Below, one piece after another: positions 25,348 to 34,985 of a stretch of DNA of 64,000 nt. The stretch is from Dethiobacter sp. (lineage in GTDB: Bacteria > Bacillota > Dethiobacteria > Dethiobacterales > Dethiobacteraceae), in contig DYEY01000074.1 in NCBI GenBank assembly GCA_020725465.1, positions 58,842 through 122,841 on the forward strand. Reading direction: 5' to 3'. How positions within the stretch are numbered: the stretch's first letter is position 1; each line of letters opens with the position of its first letter. The position numbers and the translations under genes are program-made. Below the pieces are notes generated by a model. The model saw nothing but the letters and a program-made list of their open reading frames with translations. It ran no database searches and was not told the DNA's origin.

Positions 25348-26685
25348 GTGGGTGACTTGACAGAGATAATTGTCGTAGGCATAAACCATAAAACCGCGCC
25401 GGTGGAGCTGCGCGAAAAGCTGGCTTTTACAGAGAGTGAGCTGAGCCGCTCCTTTGCCTGGTGTGCCGGCTGTGACGTCCTGGCTGAGGCGGTAATCCTC
25501 TCCACTTGCAACCGGACCGAAATTTACGTCTCCGGCCGGGATGCCGGCGAACTGGAGGGAGCGGTAACAGCAATGCTTGGCTCCGTCAAAGGCATTGACA
25601 CCGGCAGTATCAGGCCAAACCTTTATATCCATACCGGGGAGACGGCGGTGGAGCACCTGTTTAAGGTTGCCGCCGGGCTCGACTCCATGGTCCTGGGTGA
25701 AACGCAGATCCTCGGCCAGGTCAAAGAAGCCTGTAGCAAGGCCAGTGACGCCGGTACTGTGGGCAGTATTTTCCACGCCCTGTTTCGCCATGCCGTCACC
25801 GCCGCCAAACGGGTGCAGACCGAAACTGCCATCAACAGGAACGCGGCCTCGGTATCCTTTGCCGCTGTGGAGTTGGCCAAAAAAATATTCCGCCGCCTCG
25901 ATGACAGTACGGTACTGGTCATCGGCGCCGGTAAGATGAGCGAACTGACGCTGCGCCACCTTTATGACCAGGGGGCGAAAAAGGTGGTGGTGGTGAACCG
26001 TACCCGCTCCCGGGCCGACCAGCTGGCTGTCTGTTTCGGCGGCCTGTCCGCCGATTATGGCGAACGGCGCCACTGGCTTGCCCGGGCTGATATCGTCATT
26101 TCTTCCACCGGGGCGCCCCATTTTGTTCTGGACAGGGAAGAAATCGCCTCTGTCATGCGGAAGCGGCGCGGCAAACCGCTGTTTCTCATAGACATCGCCG
26201 TCCCCAGGGACATCGACCCCCGGGTCAACACCCTGGAAAACGTATACCTGTACGATATAGACGACCTGCAGGCGGTGGTTGCCGCCAACATGAAGGAAAG
26301 GGAGAACGAGGCCCGCAAAGCCGGGGTCATCCTGAAAGAGGAAATGGCCGCCTTTTATCTCTGGTTTAAGACCCGGGAAGTGGTGCCGCTGATTTCAGCC
26401 CTCCGGCGAAAAGCGGAAACCATCCGCCTGTCTGAGCTGGAAGTCTCGCTGAAAAAACTGAATAACCTCAGTGACAGGGAAAAAAAACACGTGGAAAATC
26501 TGACCCGGGCCATAGTGAACCGGATCTTGCGGGAACCGGTACTGCGAATTAAGGAGTTTGCCGTGGCAGACAAAAGCGACATCTACGTCGCTTCTCTCTG
26601 CCAGCTTTTTGACCTGGAAGAGGAGATCAACGGTTCGAGCCCTAAATGGGAAGATAAAGCAGGAGCAGAGGGGGCGGGATTATGA
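25348..26685 (+). CDS. hemA: Glutamyl-tRNA reductase
   Basis: A 445-residue enzyme giving glutamate-1-semialdehyde, first step of C5 tetrapyrrole synthesis. Motifs: GINHKTAPVELREKLAF, catalytic Cys in STCNRTEIY, GLDSMVLGETQILGQVKEA, and the NADPH-binding VLVIGAGKMSELTLRHL. GTG 25348 is used; TTG 25357 is an alternative. Overlaps the following gene by 4 nt. Confidence 0.95.
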   Translation: MGDLTEIIVVGINHKTAPVELREKLAFTESELSRSFAWCAGCDVLAEAVILSTCNRTEIYVSGRDAGELEGAVTAMLGSVKGIDTGSIRPNLYIHTGETAVEHLFKVAAGLDSMVLGETQILGQVKEACSKASDAGTVGSIFHALFRHAVTAAKRVQTETAINRNAASVSFAAVELAKKIFRRLDDSTVLVIGAGKMSELTLRHLYDQGAKKVVVVNRTRSRADQLAVCFGGLSADYGERRHWLARADIVISSTGAPHFVLDREEIASVMRKRRGKPLFLIDIAVPRDIDPRVNTLENVYLYDIDDLQAVVAANMKERENEARKAGVILKEEMAAFYLWFKTREVVPLISALRRKAETIRLSELEVSLKKLNNLSDREKKHVENLTRAIVNRILREPVLRIKEFAVADKSDIYVASLCQLFDLEEEINGSSPKWEDKAGAEGAGL

Positions 26686-27506
26686 CACAGGCTCTCAGCG
26701 CCGCCCATGTCCTTGCTCTCTGTCTGTATGCGTCCGCCGCCGCCGTGTTTGTAACCGACTTTGAGTACGACCGCAGGCGCTTCCAGCTGGCCCGCCTGCT
26801 TTCGGCCGGCGGTTTTCTGCTCCTGACATTACTCCTGCTGGGCCGTATTTTCACCTACCGTTACGTCCCGCTCCTTACTTTCCACGAAACACTGCTTTAT
26901 CTGGCCTGGGTGTCTACCCTGGCGCTGATGATCATGGATAAGACTTTTGGGTTTAAGGCGGTCTACCTGTTCGGTACCCCCCTGGCTTTTGCCGTGCTTT
27001 TCGCCTCCGTCTTCTTTACGCCGGTGGCGGCCGAAATCACGGAGGAGCTGCGAAGCCCCTGGCTTACCGTCCATATCCTGTCGGCCATCACCGCCTATGG
27101 CGCTTTCGCCGTCTCCTTTGTCACATCCCTGATGTACCTGCTGGTGGACCGCCGCCTGAAGCAAAAGAAGATTACCGGCCTCACCGCGGGATTGCCCAGC
27201 CTTGACTCCCTGGATTACTATATCTACCGCCTGGCCTCAGCCGGCCTCTTCCTGCTCACGGTCAGCATTTTCCTTGGCGCCGTCTGGGCCAACAACGTCT
27301 GGGGCAGCTACTGGCGCTGGGATCCCAAGGAAATCTGGGCGGCCGTAACCTGGACTTTATACGCCGCCTACCTGCACACCCGGCTGATGTCGGGTTGGCA
27401 GGGACGCAGGGTGGCCATGCTCAGTTCCCTTGGTTTTGTCGCCGTTTTCTTTAACTACGTGGTGGTCCGCTTTTTCTTTACCGGCGGGCTGCACAGGTTT
27501 TTTTAA
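26682..27506 (+). CDS. HemX/CcsA-like membrane protein
   Basis: A 274-residue polytopic protein with the WWD signature WGSYWRWDPKEIWAAVTW and His in TVHILSAI and GGLHRFF. The position right after hemA is that of HemX in many Firmicutes, where it modulates HemA level. The full WWD motif also allows a third cytochrome assembly role. ATG overlaps the hemA stop. Confidence 0.82.
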   Translation: MTQALSAAHVLALCLYASAAAVFVTDFEYDRRRFQLARLLSAGGFLLLTLLLLGRIFTYRYVPLLTFHETLLYLAWVSTLALMIMDKTFGFKAVYLFGTPLAFAVLFASVFFTPVAAEITEELRSPWLTVHILSAITAYGAFAVSFVTSLMYLLVDRRLKQKKITGLTAGLPSLDSLDYYIYRLASAGLFLLTVSIFLGAVWANNVWGSYWRWDPKEIWAAVTWTLYAAYLHTRLMSGWQGRRVAMLSSLGFVAVFFNYVVVRFFFTGGLHRFF

Positions 27507-27529
27507 AATGACTAGCGGGGAAGGTGGAT

Positions 27530-28165
27530 ATGGAAAAATATTACCCGGCATTTTTGAATATAGCGGGTAAGCTCTGCGTGGTGGTGGGTGGCGGGGCGGT
27601 GGCGGTGCGCAAAGTTGATGCCCTTTTGGACTGCGGGGCTGTGGTACGGGTGGTAAGCCCAAAGCTGCTGCCAAAACTGCAGGCCCTGGCCCGGACCGGC
27701 CGCCTGGAGCACCTGCCCCGGGAGTATTCAGAGGATGTGCTGGCGGGAGCTTTCCTGGTCATAGCTGCCGCCTCGCCGGCGGAGGTCAACCGCCGGGTGG
27801 CCATACACTGCGCAGAGAAGGGCATACCGGTGAACGTGGTGGATGCCCCCCATCTTGGCAGTTTCATTGTGCCGGCCAAAATTGCCCGCGGCCCGCTGAC
27901 GCTTGCCATCTCCACCGGGGGTGCGGCCCCGGCCCTGGCCCGCCGCCTGTGCCGGCAGCTGGAAGAAGTGTTTGACGAGACTTACGGTGTCTGGCTTGAG
28001 GAGCTGGCCGCCGCCCGTGCCCGGGTATTAACCGAAGTGGCGGATCAGAAACGGCGCAAGGCCATCCTGACCGCGCTCTCCGATGAAAAGCTCCTTTCTC
28101 TCCTGCGCCGGGAGGGCAGGGAATCTCTGCAAAAAAGCATCGACCAAATCATAGGAGGCTACTGA
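27530..28165 (+). CDS. Precorrin-2 dehydrogenase / sirohydrochlorin ferrochelatase
   Basis: A 211-residue Met8p/SirC-type protein (N-terminal half of CysG). NAD-binding motif CVVVGGGAVAVRKVDALL, then INVVDAPHLGSFIVPAKIARGPLTLAIST, NGG-like STGGAAPALARRL. It oxidises precorrin-2 to sirohydrochlorin and may insert iron to give siroheme, the substrate of AhbA/B. ATG 27530 preferred over GTG 27524. Its stop overlaps the hemC ATG. Confidence 0.9.
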   Translation: MEKYYPAFLNIAGKLCVVVGGGAVAVRKVDALLDCGAVVRVVSPKLLPKLQALARTGRLEHLPREYSEDVLAGAFLVIAAASPAEVNRRVAIHCAEKGIPVNVVDAPHLGSFIVPAKIARGPLTLAISTGGAAPALARRLCRQLEEVFDETYGVWLEELAAARARVLTEVADQKRRKAILTALSDEKLLSLLRREGRESLQKSIDQIIGGY

Positions 28166-29106
28166 TGCAAAAAATAGTGGTCGGCAGCCGCGACTCGGAA
28201 TTGGCCCTGGTCCAAGCCGGTTATGTCATCGGCGAGCTGAAAAAACACTTTCCTGACCTCGCTTTTGATGTAAGGAAAATCAAGACCGAGGGGGATAAAA
28301 TCCTTGACGTACCGCTGGCCAAAATCGGCGGTAAAGGGCTTTTTGTCAAGGAGATTGAAAACGCCCTGCTGGCGGGCGAGATCGACATGGCGGTGCACAG
28401 CATGAAAGACGTCCCCACTGCCGTGCCCGAGGGGCTTGTCATTACCGCCGTAACCAGGAGGGAAGACCCGCGCGACTGCTATATAGCCAAAGACGGCGAG
28501 ACCTCGCTCCTGGCGGCCAGGCACGGCGCGGTGATCGGCACCTCCAGCCTGCGCCGGTCGGCCCAGCTGCTGCACCTGCGGCCGGATTTCAAAATCGTCC
28601 CCATCCGCGGCAACGTGAACACCCGGTTTAAGAAACTGCGGGAAACTGAATTAGATGGCATTATCCTGGCTTACGCCGGCGTGCTGCGCCTGGGCCTGGC
28701 GGACCGGGTCACGGAAATAATCAGCTATGACCACAGCCTGCCGGCGGTGGGGCAGGGGGCGCTGGGCATTGAGACGCGGGCCGGTGACGGCCACGTAAAC
28801 CGTATTGTAAAAGTACTGGACGACGCCGCCACCAAAGTGGCGGTAACAGCGGAGCGTGCTTTCCTGCGGGCGCTGGAAGGAGGCTGCCAGGTGCCCATCG
28901 GCGCCTTCGGGCGGCTCGATGGGGGAGAGCTGGTCCTGGACGGCGTGGTTGCCGGGCTGGAAGGCAAACCGCTGCTGCGGGAAACGATAAAAGGCAGCCC
29001 GGAGGAAGCGGCTGCCCTCGGTCGCCGGCTGGCAAGCAGGCTGGTGGCCAAGGGCGCCGGTGAAATTCTGGAAAAAGTGAGGCGGCAGTTTAATGGAGAA
29101 GAATAA
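28165..29106 (+). CDS. hemC: Porphobilinogen deaminase (hydroxymethylbilane synthase)
   Basis: A 313-residue enzyme polymerising four porphobilinogens. Motifs: VVGSRDSELALVQAG, KGLFVKEIENALL, HSMKDVPT, GTSSLRRSAQL, LPAVGQGALGIE, and the dipyrromethane-cofactor Cys in EGGCQVPIGAF. Starts by TGATG overlap with the preceding gene and overlaps cobA/hemD by 14 nt. Confidence 0.95.
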   Translation: MQKIVVGSRDSELALVQAGYVIGELKKHFPDLAFDVRKIKTEGDKILDVPLAKIGGKGLFVKEIENALLAGEIDMAVHSMKDVPTAVPEGLVITAVTRREDPRDCYIAKDGETSLLAARHGAVIGTSSLRRSAQLLHLRPDFKIVPIRGNVNTRFKKLRETELDGIILAYAGVLRLGLADRVTEIISYDHSLPAVGQGALGIETRAGDGHVNRIVKVLDDAATKVAVTAERAFLRALEGGCQVPIGAFGRLDGGELVLDGVVAGLEGKPLLRETIKGSPEEAAALGRRLASRLVAKGAGEILEKVRRQFNGEE

Positions 29107-30640
29107 ACAGGGCATTGTCTACCTGGTGGGCGCCGGGCCCGGCGACCCTGGTCTGATAACCGTCAGGGGGCTGGAATGCATCAGGCGGGCGGAAGTTTTG
29201 GTCTATGACCGCCTGGCCGGAGGCCGCCTGCCCGGCTTTGCCCCCCGGGGCTGTGAAATGATTTATGTGGGCAAGCTCCCTGACCGGCACACGCTGCGGC
29301 AGGAAGAGATAAACCGACTGCTGGTGGATAAGGCCCTGGAAGGCAAGGTGGTTACCCGCCTCAAAGGCGGCGACCCCTTCGTGTTCGGCCGCGGCGGTGA
29401 AGAAGCGGAGTTCCTGGCGGCAAACGGCGTACCTTTTGAGGTGGTGCCCGGTATCACCTCCGCCATCGCCGTCCCCGCCTATGCCGGTATCCCGGTTACT
29501 CACCGCGACTTCACCTCCGGCTTTGCGGTGATAACCGGCCACGAAGACCCCGCCAAAGACGAGTCGTCCATCGCCTGGGACAAAATCGCCACCGGTGCCG
29601 GCACCCTGGTTTTCCTGATGGGGGTGGCCAATCTCCCCTTTATCGTGGAGAAGCTGATGGCAAACGGCCGCGATGCCGCCACCCCGGTAGCGCTCATCCG
29701 CTGGGGCACCAGGCCGGAACAGCGTACCCTCACCGGCACCCTCGCCGACATTGTCAAAAAGGCGGAAGAAGCCGATTTCACTTCCCCCGCCATCATCATC
29801 GTCGGTGAAGTGGTAAGCCTGCGGGACACCCTGAACTGGTTTGAGAAAAAACCGTTCTTCGGGAAGCGGGTGGTGGTGACCCGCTCCCGCGAACAGGCCA
29901 GCGACCTCTCCCGCCGCATCGAGGATTTGGGCGGCGAGGTCTTTGAGTTCCCTGCCATTGAAATCGGAGAACCGGCAGATTTTGGCCCCCTGGACGCCGC
30001 CATCGGCAGACTGGGGGAGTACCGCTGGCTTATATTCACCAGCGTCAACGGCGTGGATGCCTTTTTCTCGCGCCTGCGCTACCTTGGCGGCGACATCCGT
30101 GACTTAAAAAATGCCCAAATCTGTGCCATCGGCCCCAAAACCAGAGAACGGCTGGAGCAGCACTGCCTGCGCGTGGAATATGTTCCCGGCGAATACCGGG
30201 CCGAGGCCGTAATTGAAGGCCTGCAGGGCAAAGTCCTGCCCGGCGACAGGGTGCTTTTGCCCCGGGCCGACATTGCCCGGGAAATATTACCAAAAACGCT
30301 CGAGGCCATGGGTGCGCTGGTGGACAACGTCACCGCCTACCGCACCGTGCGCAGCGGCGGCGACACCCGGCTGCTGCGCGAAATGCTGGCGGAGGGGCTC
30401 ATCCACTACGTAACTTTCACCAGCTCCTCCACGGTCAGGAACTTCGCGGAAATGCTGGGGGAGGATGCCCGTGCTCTTTTAAAAGGGGTAAAACTGGCCA
30501 GCATCGGGCCCATTACCTCGCAAACCGCCCGTGACCTGGGCCTCACCATAGACACAGAGGCGGCCGAGTACACCATTGATGGCCTGGTTGAAGCGCTGGT
30601 GCAGGATTTGGGAGTAAGAACCGGAGAACAGAGATGCTGA
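29093..30640 (+). CDS. cobA-hemD: Fused uroporphyrinogen-III methyltransferase / uroporphyrinogen-III synthase
   Basis: A 515-residue two-domain protein. Residues 1-250 are the SAM-dependent C-methyltransferase (VYLVGAGPGDPGLITVRGLE, RLKGGDPFVFGRGGEEAEFL, PVTHRDF). Residues 255-510 are uroporphyrinogen-III synthase (RVVVTRSREQASDLSRRI, YVTFTSSSTVRNFAEML). The fusion takes hydroxymethylbilane to precorrin-2, directing flux to siroheme. Overlaps hemC. Confidence 0.93.
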   Translation: MEKNKQGIVYLVGAGPGDPGLITVRGLECIRRAEVLVYDRLAGGRLPGFAPRGCEMIYVGKLPDRHTLRQEEINRLLVDKALEGKVVTRLKGGDPFVFGRGGEEAEFLAANGVPFEVVPGITSAIAVPAYAGIPVTHRDFTSGFAVITGHEDPAKDESSIAWDKIATGAGTLVFLMGVANLPFIVEKLMANGRDAATPVALIRWGTRPEQRTLTGTLADIVKKAEEADFTSPAIIIVGEVVSLRDTLNWFEKKPFFGKRVVVTRSREQASDLSRRIEDLGGEVFEFPAIEIGEPADFGPLDAAIGRLGEYRWLIFTSVNGVDAFFSRLRYLGGDIRDLKNAQICAIGPKTRERLEQHCLRVEYVPGEYRAEAVIEGLQGKVLPGDRVLLPRADIAREILPKTLEAMGALVDNVTAYRTVRSGGDTRLLREMLAEGLIHYVTFTSSSTVRNFAEMLGEDARALLKGVKLASIGPITSQTARDLGLTIDTEAAEYTIDGLVEALVQDLGVRTGEQRC

Positions 30641-30722
30641 TATTGCCAAAGTATTTTACTAAAAAGCCCTCCGGGAGCACGGTGTGCTGCGGGCGGCAAC
30701 TGCAAAAGGGGGAAACAGGACT

Positions 30723-31922
30723 GTGATCAGCGTGACCAAACTGCTTTGCGGCGCGGAACATTACGGGGATGCGCTTCGCTACGGTGACCATTCCCGCGGC
30801 ACAGTACACGGCGCTGCCCAAGGCATGGGGCCGGTGGTGGTGTGGAACTGCACCCGCACCTGCAATTTAAAGTGTATCCACTGCTATATGGAATCGGACG
30901 CCAGCAAATACGAAGACGAACTCTCCACCGCCGAGGGGAAGAAGTTTATTGACGACCTGGCCGAATTTAAGGTGCCGGTTATTCTCTTCTCCGGCGGCGA
31001 GCCGCTCATCCGCCCGGACTTCTTCGAATTGGCGGGGTACGCTGCCGCCCAGGGCCTGCGCGTCACCATTTCCACCAACGGCACCCTCATCGACCAAGAG
31101 ACGGCCCGGCGCATCAAAGAGCTGGGCGTGGGCTACGTCGGCATTAGCTTAGACGGCGTGGGCGAGAAGAACGATGAGTTCCGCCGGAAAAAAGGAGCCT
31201 TCGACGCCGCCTTGCGCGGTATCCGCAACTGCCTGGATATCGGCCAGCGGGTGGGCCTGCGCTTCACCATCAACCGCCACAACTTCACCGAGATAGAAAA
31301 CATCTTCCGCCTCATAGAAGAAGAAGGTATCCCCCGCGTCTGTTTCTACCACCTGGTATACTCCGGCCGCGGCTCCGGGATGATAAAGGAAGACGTCACC
31401 AGGGAAGAAAGCCGCGCCGCCATGGACCTGATCATCGACAAGACCCTGGACTTTCACCGCCGCGGTCTGGATAAGGAAGTACTCACCGTGGACAACCACG
31501 CCGATGGCGTCTACATCTACCTGCGCATGCTGAAAGATGACCCAGCCCGGGCTGAAAAGGTCTGGGAGCTGCTCCGCAACAACGGCGGCAACCGCACCGG
31601 CATCGCCATCGGCCAGGTGGATAATCAGGGCTTTGTCCACGCCGACCAGTTTACCCGGAACCACACTTTTGGCAACGTACGGGAGCGCAAGTTCGGCGAG
31701 ATCTGGACCGATACCAGCCACCCCATCCTGGGTGGACTCAAAAACCGCAAGCCCCTCTTAAAGGGCCGCTGCGCCGCCTGCCAGTGGCTCAATGTCTGCA
31801 ACGGCAATTTCCGCGCCCGGGCCGAAGCCGTCACCGGCGACTTCTGGGCGTCCGACCCCGCCTGCTATCTTACCGACGCCGAAACAGGGGGTCAGGTTTC
31901 AAGTAATTCAACTTACTTGTGA
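30723..31922 (+). CDS. ahbC: 12,18-didecarboxysiroheme deacetylase (NirJ1/AhbC radical SAM)
   Basis: A 399-residue radical SAM protein, GTG start 30723. It opens MISVTKLLCGAEHYGDALRY, then VVVWNCTRTCNLKCIHCYM with the CxxxCxxC cluster motif. An auxiliary cluster site lies near the end (GRCAACQWLNVC ... DPACYL). AhbC removes two acetate side chains to give Fe-coproporphyrin III. The last dozen residues run into a palindromic repeat (31897-31924) and are probably not original. Its product is the substrate of AhbD encoded nearby. Confidence 0.88.
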   Translation: MISVTKLLCGAEHYGDALRYGDHSRGTVHGAAQGMGPVVVWNCTRTCNLKCIHCYMESDASKYEDELSTAEGKKFIDDLAEFKVPVILFSGGEPLIRPDFFELAGYAAAQGLRVTISTNGTLIDQETARRIKELGVGYVGISLDGVGEKNDEFRRKKGAFDAALRGIRNCLDIGQRVGLRFTINRHNFTEIENIFRLIEEEGIPRVCFYHLVYSGRGSGMIKEDVTREESRAAMDLIIDKTLDFHRRGLDKEVLTVDNHADGVYIYLRMLKDDPARAEKVWELLRNNGGNRTGIAIGQVDNQGFVHADQFTRNHTFGNVRERKFGEIWTDTSHPILGGLKNRKPLLKGRCAACQWLNVCNGNFRARAEAVTGDFWASDPACYLTDAETGGQVSSNSTYL

Positions 31923-31924
31923 AA
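31897..31924. repeat. Imperfect palindrome at the 3' end of ahbC
   Basis: TTTCAAGTAA (31897-31906) mirrored by TTACTTGTGAAA (31913-31924). It carries the ahbC stop codon and is followed by a dispersed repeat copy at 31970-31998, so the ahbC-hemB gap looks like a repeat landing site. Confidence 0.45.
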
Positions 31925-31969
31925 ATGCAAAGTCACATTCCAGTGTCAGGTTGCCTTGTCAAAAAATGA

Positions 31970-31998
31970 GATGACAAAAGAACCGTCCCCGTGTCATC
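31970..31998. repeat. Short palindromic dispersed repeat, copy 2
   Basis: Same 20-nt core as the copy at 17468-17496, with compensatory end changes (GATGAC/GTCATC) that keep the ends complementary. It sits just before the hemB ribosome site. Confidence 0.6.
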
Positions 31999-32015
31999 TG
32001 TCAGGAGGAGAAGAT

Positions 32016-32999
32016 ATGTATTACCCGGTGAGCCGGCCGCGGCGGCTGCGCCGCACGGCCGGGATAAGAAGGCTGGTCAGGGAAACGGATTTATGCGCCA
32101 GTGATTTTATATTGCCGCTGTTTGTAACCCACGGGCAGCGTGTTAAGAACGCCGTGTCTGCCATGCCCGGTGTTTTTCAGCTGTCCGTCGACAACATCCT
32201 GCGCGAGGCGGAGGAATGCCTGGAGCTTGGCATCCCGGGGGTGCTGCTGTTTGGGCTGCCTGCTTATAAAGATGAAAAGGGATCTTCGGCCTGCGATCCG
32301 GATGAAGCGGTTCAACGCGCCGTCACAGCAATCAAAAAAGAGTACCCGCAGGTTCTGGTTATCACCGATGTCTGCCTCTGCGAATATACCAGCCACGGCC
32401 ACTGCGGGCTTATTGAAGACGGCGACGTCAAAAACGACCCCACCTTAAACCTCCTGGCCCGCACCGCCCTTTCCCACGCCCGGGCCGGTGCCGATATCGT
32501 GGCGCCCTCGGACATGATGGACGGCCGGGTGGGGGCCATCCGCGGCGCGCTGGACGAGCACGGCTTCCAGCATATCCCCATTATGTCTTATGCGGTGAAG
32601 TACGCTTCGGCTTTCTATGGTCCCTTCCGTGAAGCCGCCGGCGCCACTCCGCAGTTTGGTGACCGGCGCTCCTACCAGATGGACCCGGCCAACCTGAGGG
32701 AGGCTCTTAAAGAAGTGGAGCAGGACCTGGCGGAGGGCGCTGACATAATCATAGTCAAACCGGCGCTGGCCTACCTGGATGTTGTCCGGGCCGTCAAAGA
32801 CCATACCAACGTCCCCGTAGCCTGCTACAACGTCTCGGGTGAGTTTTCCCTGGTCAAGGCGGCGGCCCAGAACGGCTGGATAGATGAAAAGAAAGTGGCC
32901 ATGGAGATGCTGACTGGCATGAAGCGGGCCGGCGCCGATATGATTATCACTTATTATGCCAAAGATGCCGCCGGATGGCTGAAGGAGGAAGGCAGATGA
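32016..32999 (+). CDS. hemB: Porphobilinogen synthase (delta-aminolevulinate dehydratase)
   Basis: A 327-residue enzyme; ATG 32016 has AGGAGG 7-8 nt upstream. Zn-type active site: [15 protein letters not shown]. Substrate Lys residues are in [20 protein letters not shown] and [13 protein letters not shown]. It condenses two 5-aminolevulinates. The upstream in-frame ATG at 31956 lies in a repeat and is rejected. Overlaps ahbD by ATGA. Confidence 0.95.
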   Translation: MYYPVSRPRRLRRTAGIRRLVRETDLCASDFILPLFVTHGQRVKNAVSAMPGVFQLSVDNILREAEECLELGIPGVLLFGLPAYKDEKGSSACDPDEAVQRAVTAIKKEYPQVLVITDVCLCEYTSHGHCGLIEDGDVKNDPTLNLLARTALSHARAGADIVAPSDMMDGRVGAIRGALDEHGFQHIPIMSYAVKYASAFYGPFREAAGATPQFGDRRSYQMDPANLREALKEVEQDLAEGADIIIVKPALAYLDVVRAVKDHTNVPVACYNVSGEFSLVKAAAQNGWIDEKKVAMEMLTGMKRAGADMIITYYAKDAAGWLKEEGR

Positions 33000-33997
33000 T
33001 TATCTCCTGGAACACCACCCGGGAGTGCCACTTAAAATGCAGGCACTGTTACCGTGACGCCGGCGCCCGCGACCAGGGCGAGCTTTCCACCGAAGAGGGC
33101 AAGGCGCTCATCGGCGAAATAGCCAGGGCCGGGTTTAAAATCCTCATTCTCTCCGGTGGCGAGCCCCTGCTGCGGGAAGACATCTATGAACTGACCGCCC
33201 AGGCCAAAAAAGCGGGCCTGCGCCCCGTTTTCGGCACCACCGGCACCACCATAACGCCGGAAGCGGCACAGAAATTAAAAGACGCCGGTGCCGCCTGCAT
33301 CGGTATCTCCCTGGACAGCGCCGGGCCGGAAATCCACGATGAATTGCGCCAGGTTCCCGGCTCCTGGCAGGGCGCCATCGACGGTATGCGCAACTGCCGT
33401 GCCGTGGGCCTGCCCTTCCAGGTCCACACCACGGTGGTGGAGCAGAACTACCACCAGTTTGAGGCCATAACCGACCTGTCTGTACAGGAGGGAGCCATCG
33501 CCCACCATGTCTTTTTCCTGGTGCCCACCGGCCGCGCCCTGAACATGGAGACCGAAGCGCTGCGCGAGAAACAGTACGAACAGCTCCTGCACCGCATAAT
33601 GAAAAAACAAAAAGAAGTGGGCATCGAGTTAAAACCCACCTGCGCCCCGCAGTTTATGCGCATCGCCCGCCAGTTGGGCATGCCCATGCGCTTCTCCCGC
33701 GGCTGCCTGGCCGGCACCGCCTACTGCTGCATTATCCCCAGCGGTGATGTCCACCCCTGCCCGTACCTCCCCGTCAGGGTGGGTAACGTCCGGGAGACGC
33801 CGTTCTCGGAAATCTGGCGCACTGCGGAAATGTTTAAGCAGTTCCGCAGCGACCAATTCGGCGGCAAGTGCGGCACCTGCGACCACAAGGACGTCTGCAG
33901 TGGCTGCCGCGCCCGCGCTTACTATTATACCGAAGGCGATTACATGGCCGAAGATCCGTGGTGCCTGTACAGAAGGAGGCTTTCCCGTGGGGCTTGA
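32996..33997 (+). CDS. ahbD: Heme synthase radical SAM (NirJ2/AhbD)
   Basis: A 333-residue radical SAM enzyme opening [20 protein letters not shown]. It has the SPASM-like C-terminal Cys set ([15 protein letters not shown] ... EDPWCLY). AhbD decarboxylates Fe-coproporphyrin III to heme b, the last step of the siroheme route. Overlaps hemB by 4 nt and the following decarboxylase gene by 11 nt. Similar to AhbC but lacks its N-terminal extension. Confidence 0.88.
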   Translation: MIISWNTTRECHLKCRHCYRDAGARDQGELSTEEGKALIGEIARAGFKILILSGGEPLLREDIYELTAQAKKAGLRPVFGTTGTTITPEAAQKLKDAGAACIGISLDSAGPEIHDELRQVPGSWQGAIDGMRNCRAVGLPFQVHTTVVEQNYHQFEAITDLSVQEGAIAHHVFFLVPTGRALNMETEALREKQYEQLLHRIMKKQKEVGIELKPTCAPQFMRIARQLGMPMRFSRGCLAGTAYCCIIPSGDVHPCPYLPVRVGNVRETPFSEIWRTAEMFKQFRSDQFGGKCGTCDHKDVCSGCRARAYYYTEGDYMAEDPWCLYRRRLSRGA

Positions 33998-34496
33998 GGA
34001 TGCTGCCGGTAACCTCACACCTCTGGACCGCGAACTTTTAAACCTGCTCCAGTCGGATTTTCCCCTCACCGGGCGACCTTTCGCTGCCCTGGGTGAGCGG
34101 CTGGGCCTGGGTGAGGAAGAAGTAATGTCACGGGTGGCTGCACTGAAAGAAAGTGGTATCATCCGCCGTATCGGTGGCATATTCGACTCAGGTAAACTCG
34201 GGTTTACCTCCACCCTGGTGGCGTTGCAGGTGGAGGAAGGAAAGCTGCGTGAAGTGGCGGCGGCAGTGAGCGCTTACGCCGGCGTTACCCACAACTACCG
34301 GCGGGAACACGAGTTTAACCTCTGGTTCACCCTGGTCACCTCTTCTGCTGAGGAGCGGGAAAGAACCCTAAAAGAGATTGAAGCACTCCCCGGAGTGCGG
34401 GCCCTGCGCAACCTGCCGGCGCTGCGCCTGTTTAAAATCGGCGTCAATTTCGACATGTGGGAAAACGGGGAGGCTAACAGCGATGACGCTCCGTGA
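33987..34496 (+). CDS. ahbA: Siroheme decarboxylase subunit (AhbA/NirD-type, Lrp-like)
   Basis: A 169-residue Lrp/AsnC-fold protein, GTG 33987 with AAGGAGG 7 nt upstream. N-terminal winged helix (LTPLDRELLNLLQSDFPLTG) and RAM-like domain with the catalytic-type HNYRREHEFNLWFTL stretch. With its partner it decarboxylates siroheme to 12,18-didecarboxysiroheme. Overlaps the partner gene by 14 nt. Which is A and which is B is assigned by order only. Confidence 0.87.
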   Translation: MGLEDAAGNLTPLDRELLNLLQSDFPLTGRPFAALGERLGLGEEEVMSRVAALKESGIIRRIGGIFDSGKLGFTSTLVALQVEEGKLREVAAAVSAYAGVTHNYRREHEFNLWFTLVTSSAEERERTLKEIEALPGVRALRNLPALRLFKIGVNFDMWENGEANSDDAP

Positions 34497-34956
34497 ACTG
34501 GATAAAAGAATAATTGCCCGCCTGCAGGGCGACCTGCCCCTGGTGCCTGAGCCGTTTGCCGCCATTGCCCGGGAAGTGGGTATCAGCGAAGAGGAACTGC
34601 TGACCAAAATCAGAGGGTACCTGGAAGCAGGCGTAATGCGCCGCTTCAGCACCATCCTGCGCCACCACCGGGCCGGCTACACCGCCAACGCCATGTGCTG
34701 CTGGCTGGTGCCCCCGGAGCGGGTGGAGGAGGCAGGGAGGGTAATGGCCACCTTCCGGGAGGCTTCCCACGTGTACCAGCGGCCCACCTACCCCGATTGG
34801 CCCTACAACCTTTTCACCATGCTGCACGGTAAAACTAAAGAGGACCTGTACCGCGCAGCGGCAGAAATTTCCGCCCGAACCGGCATAGGGGAATACCGGC
34901 TTTTATTCAGCACCGAAGAATTCAAGAAAACCAGCATGGAATACTTTAAACAATAA
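34483..34956 (+). CDS. ahbB: Siroheme decarboxylase subunit (AhbB/NirL-type)
   Basis: A 157-residue paralogue of the preceding protein, ATG 34483 with GGGGAGG upstream. It has ELDKRIIARLQGDLPLVPEP, then RRFSTILRHHRAGYTANAMC and VYQRPTYPDWPYNLFTML, typical of siroheme decarboxylases. It completes the set AhbA-D and ends the 15-kb operon. Confidence 0.87.
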   Translation: MTLRELDKRIIARLQGDLPLVPEPFAAIAREVGISEEELLTKIRGYLEAGVMRRFSTILRHHRAGYTANAMCCWLVPPERVEEAGRVMATFREASHVYQRPTYPDWPYNLFTMLHGKTKEDLYRAAAEISARTGIGEYRLLFSTEEFKKTSMEYFKQ

Positions 34957-34957
34957 A

Positions 34958-34985
34958 AAAGGCAAGGCGAAAGTCTTGCCTTTCA
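34958..34985 (+). terminator. Terminator of the ccm-heme operon
   Basis: A 9-bp stem (34958-34966 with 34975-34983) following an A-run; the T-run is short. It also abuts the end of the convergent hepT remnant. Confidence 0.6.

Noticed and set aside
31956..32015. N-terminal extension of hemB
   Set aside because: It lies in a dispersed repeat; AGGAGG and the conserved N-terminus point to ATG 32016.
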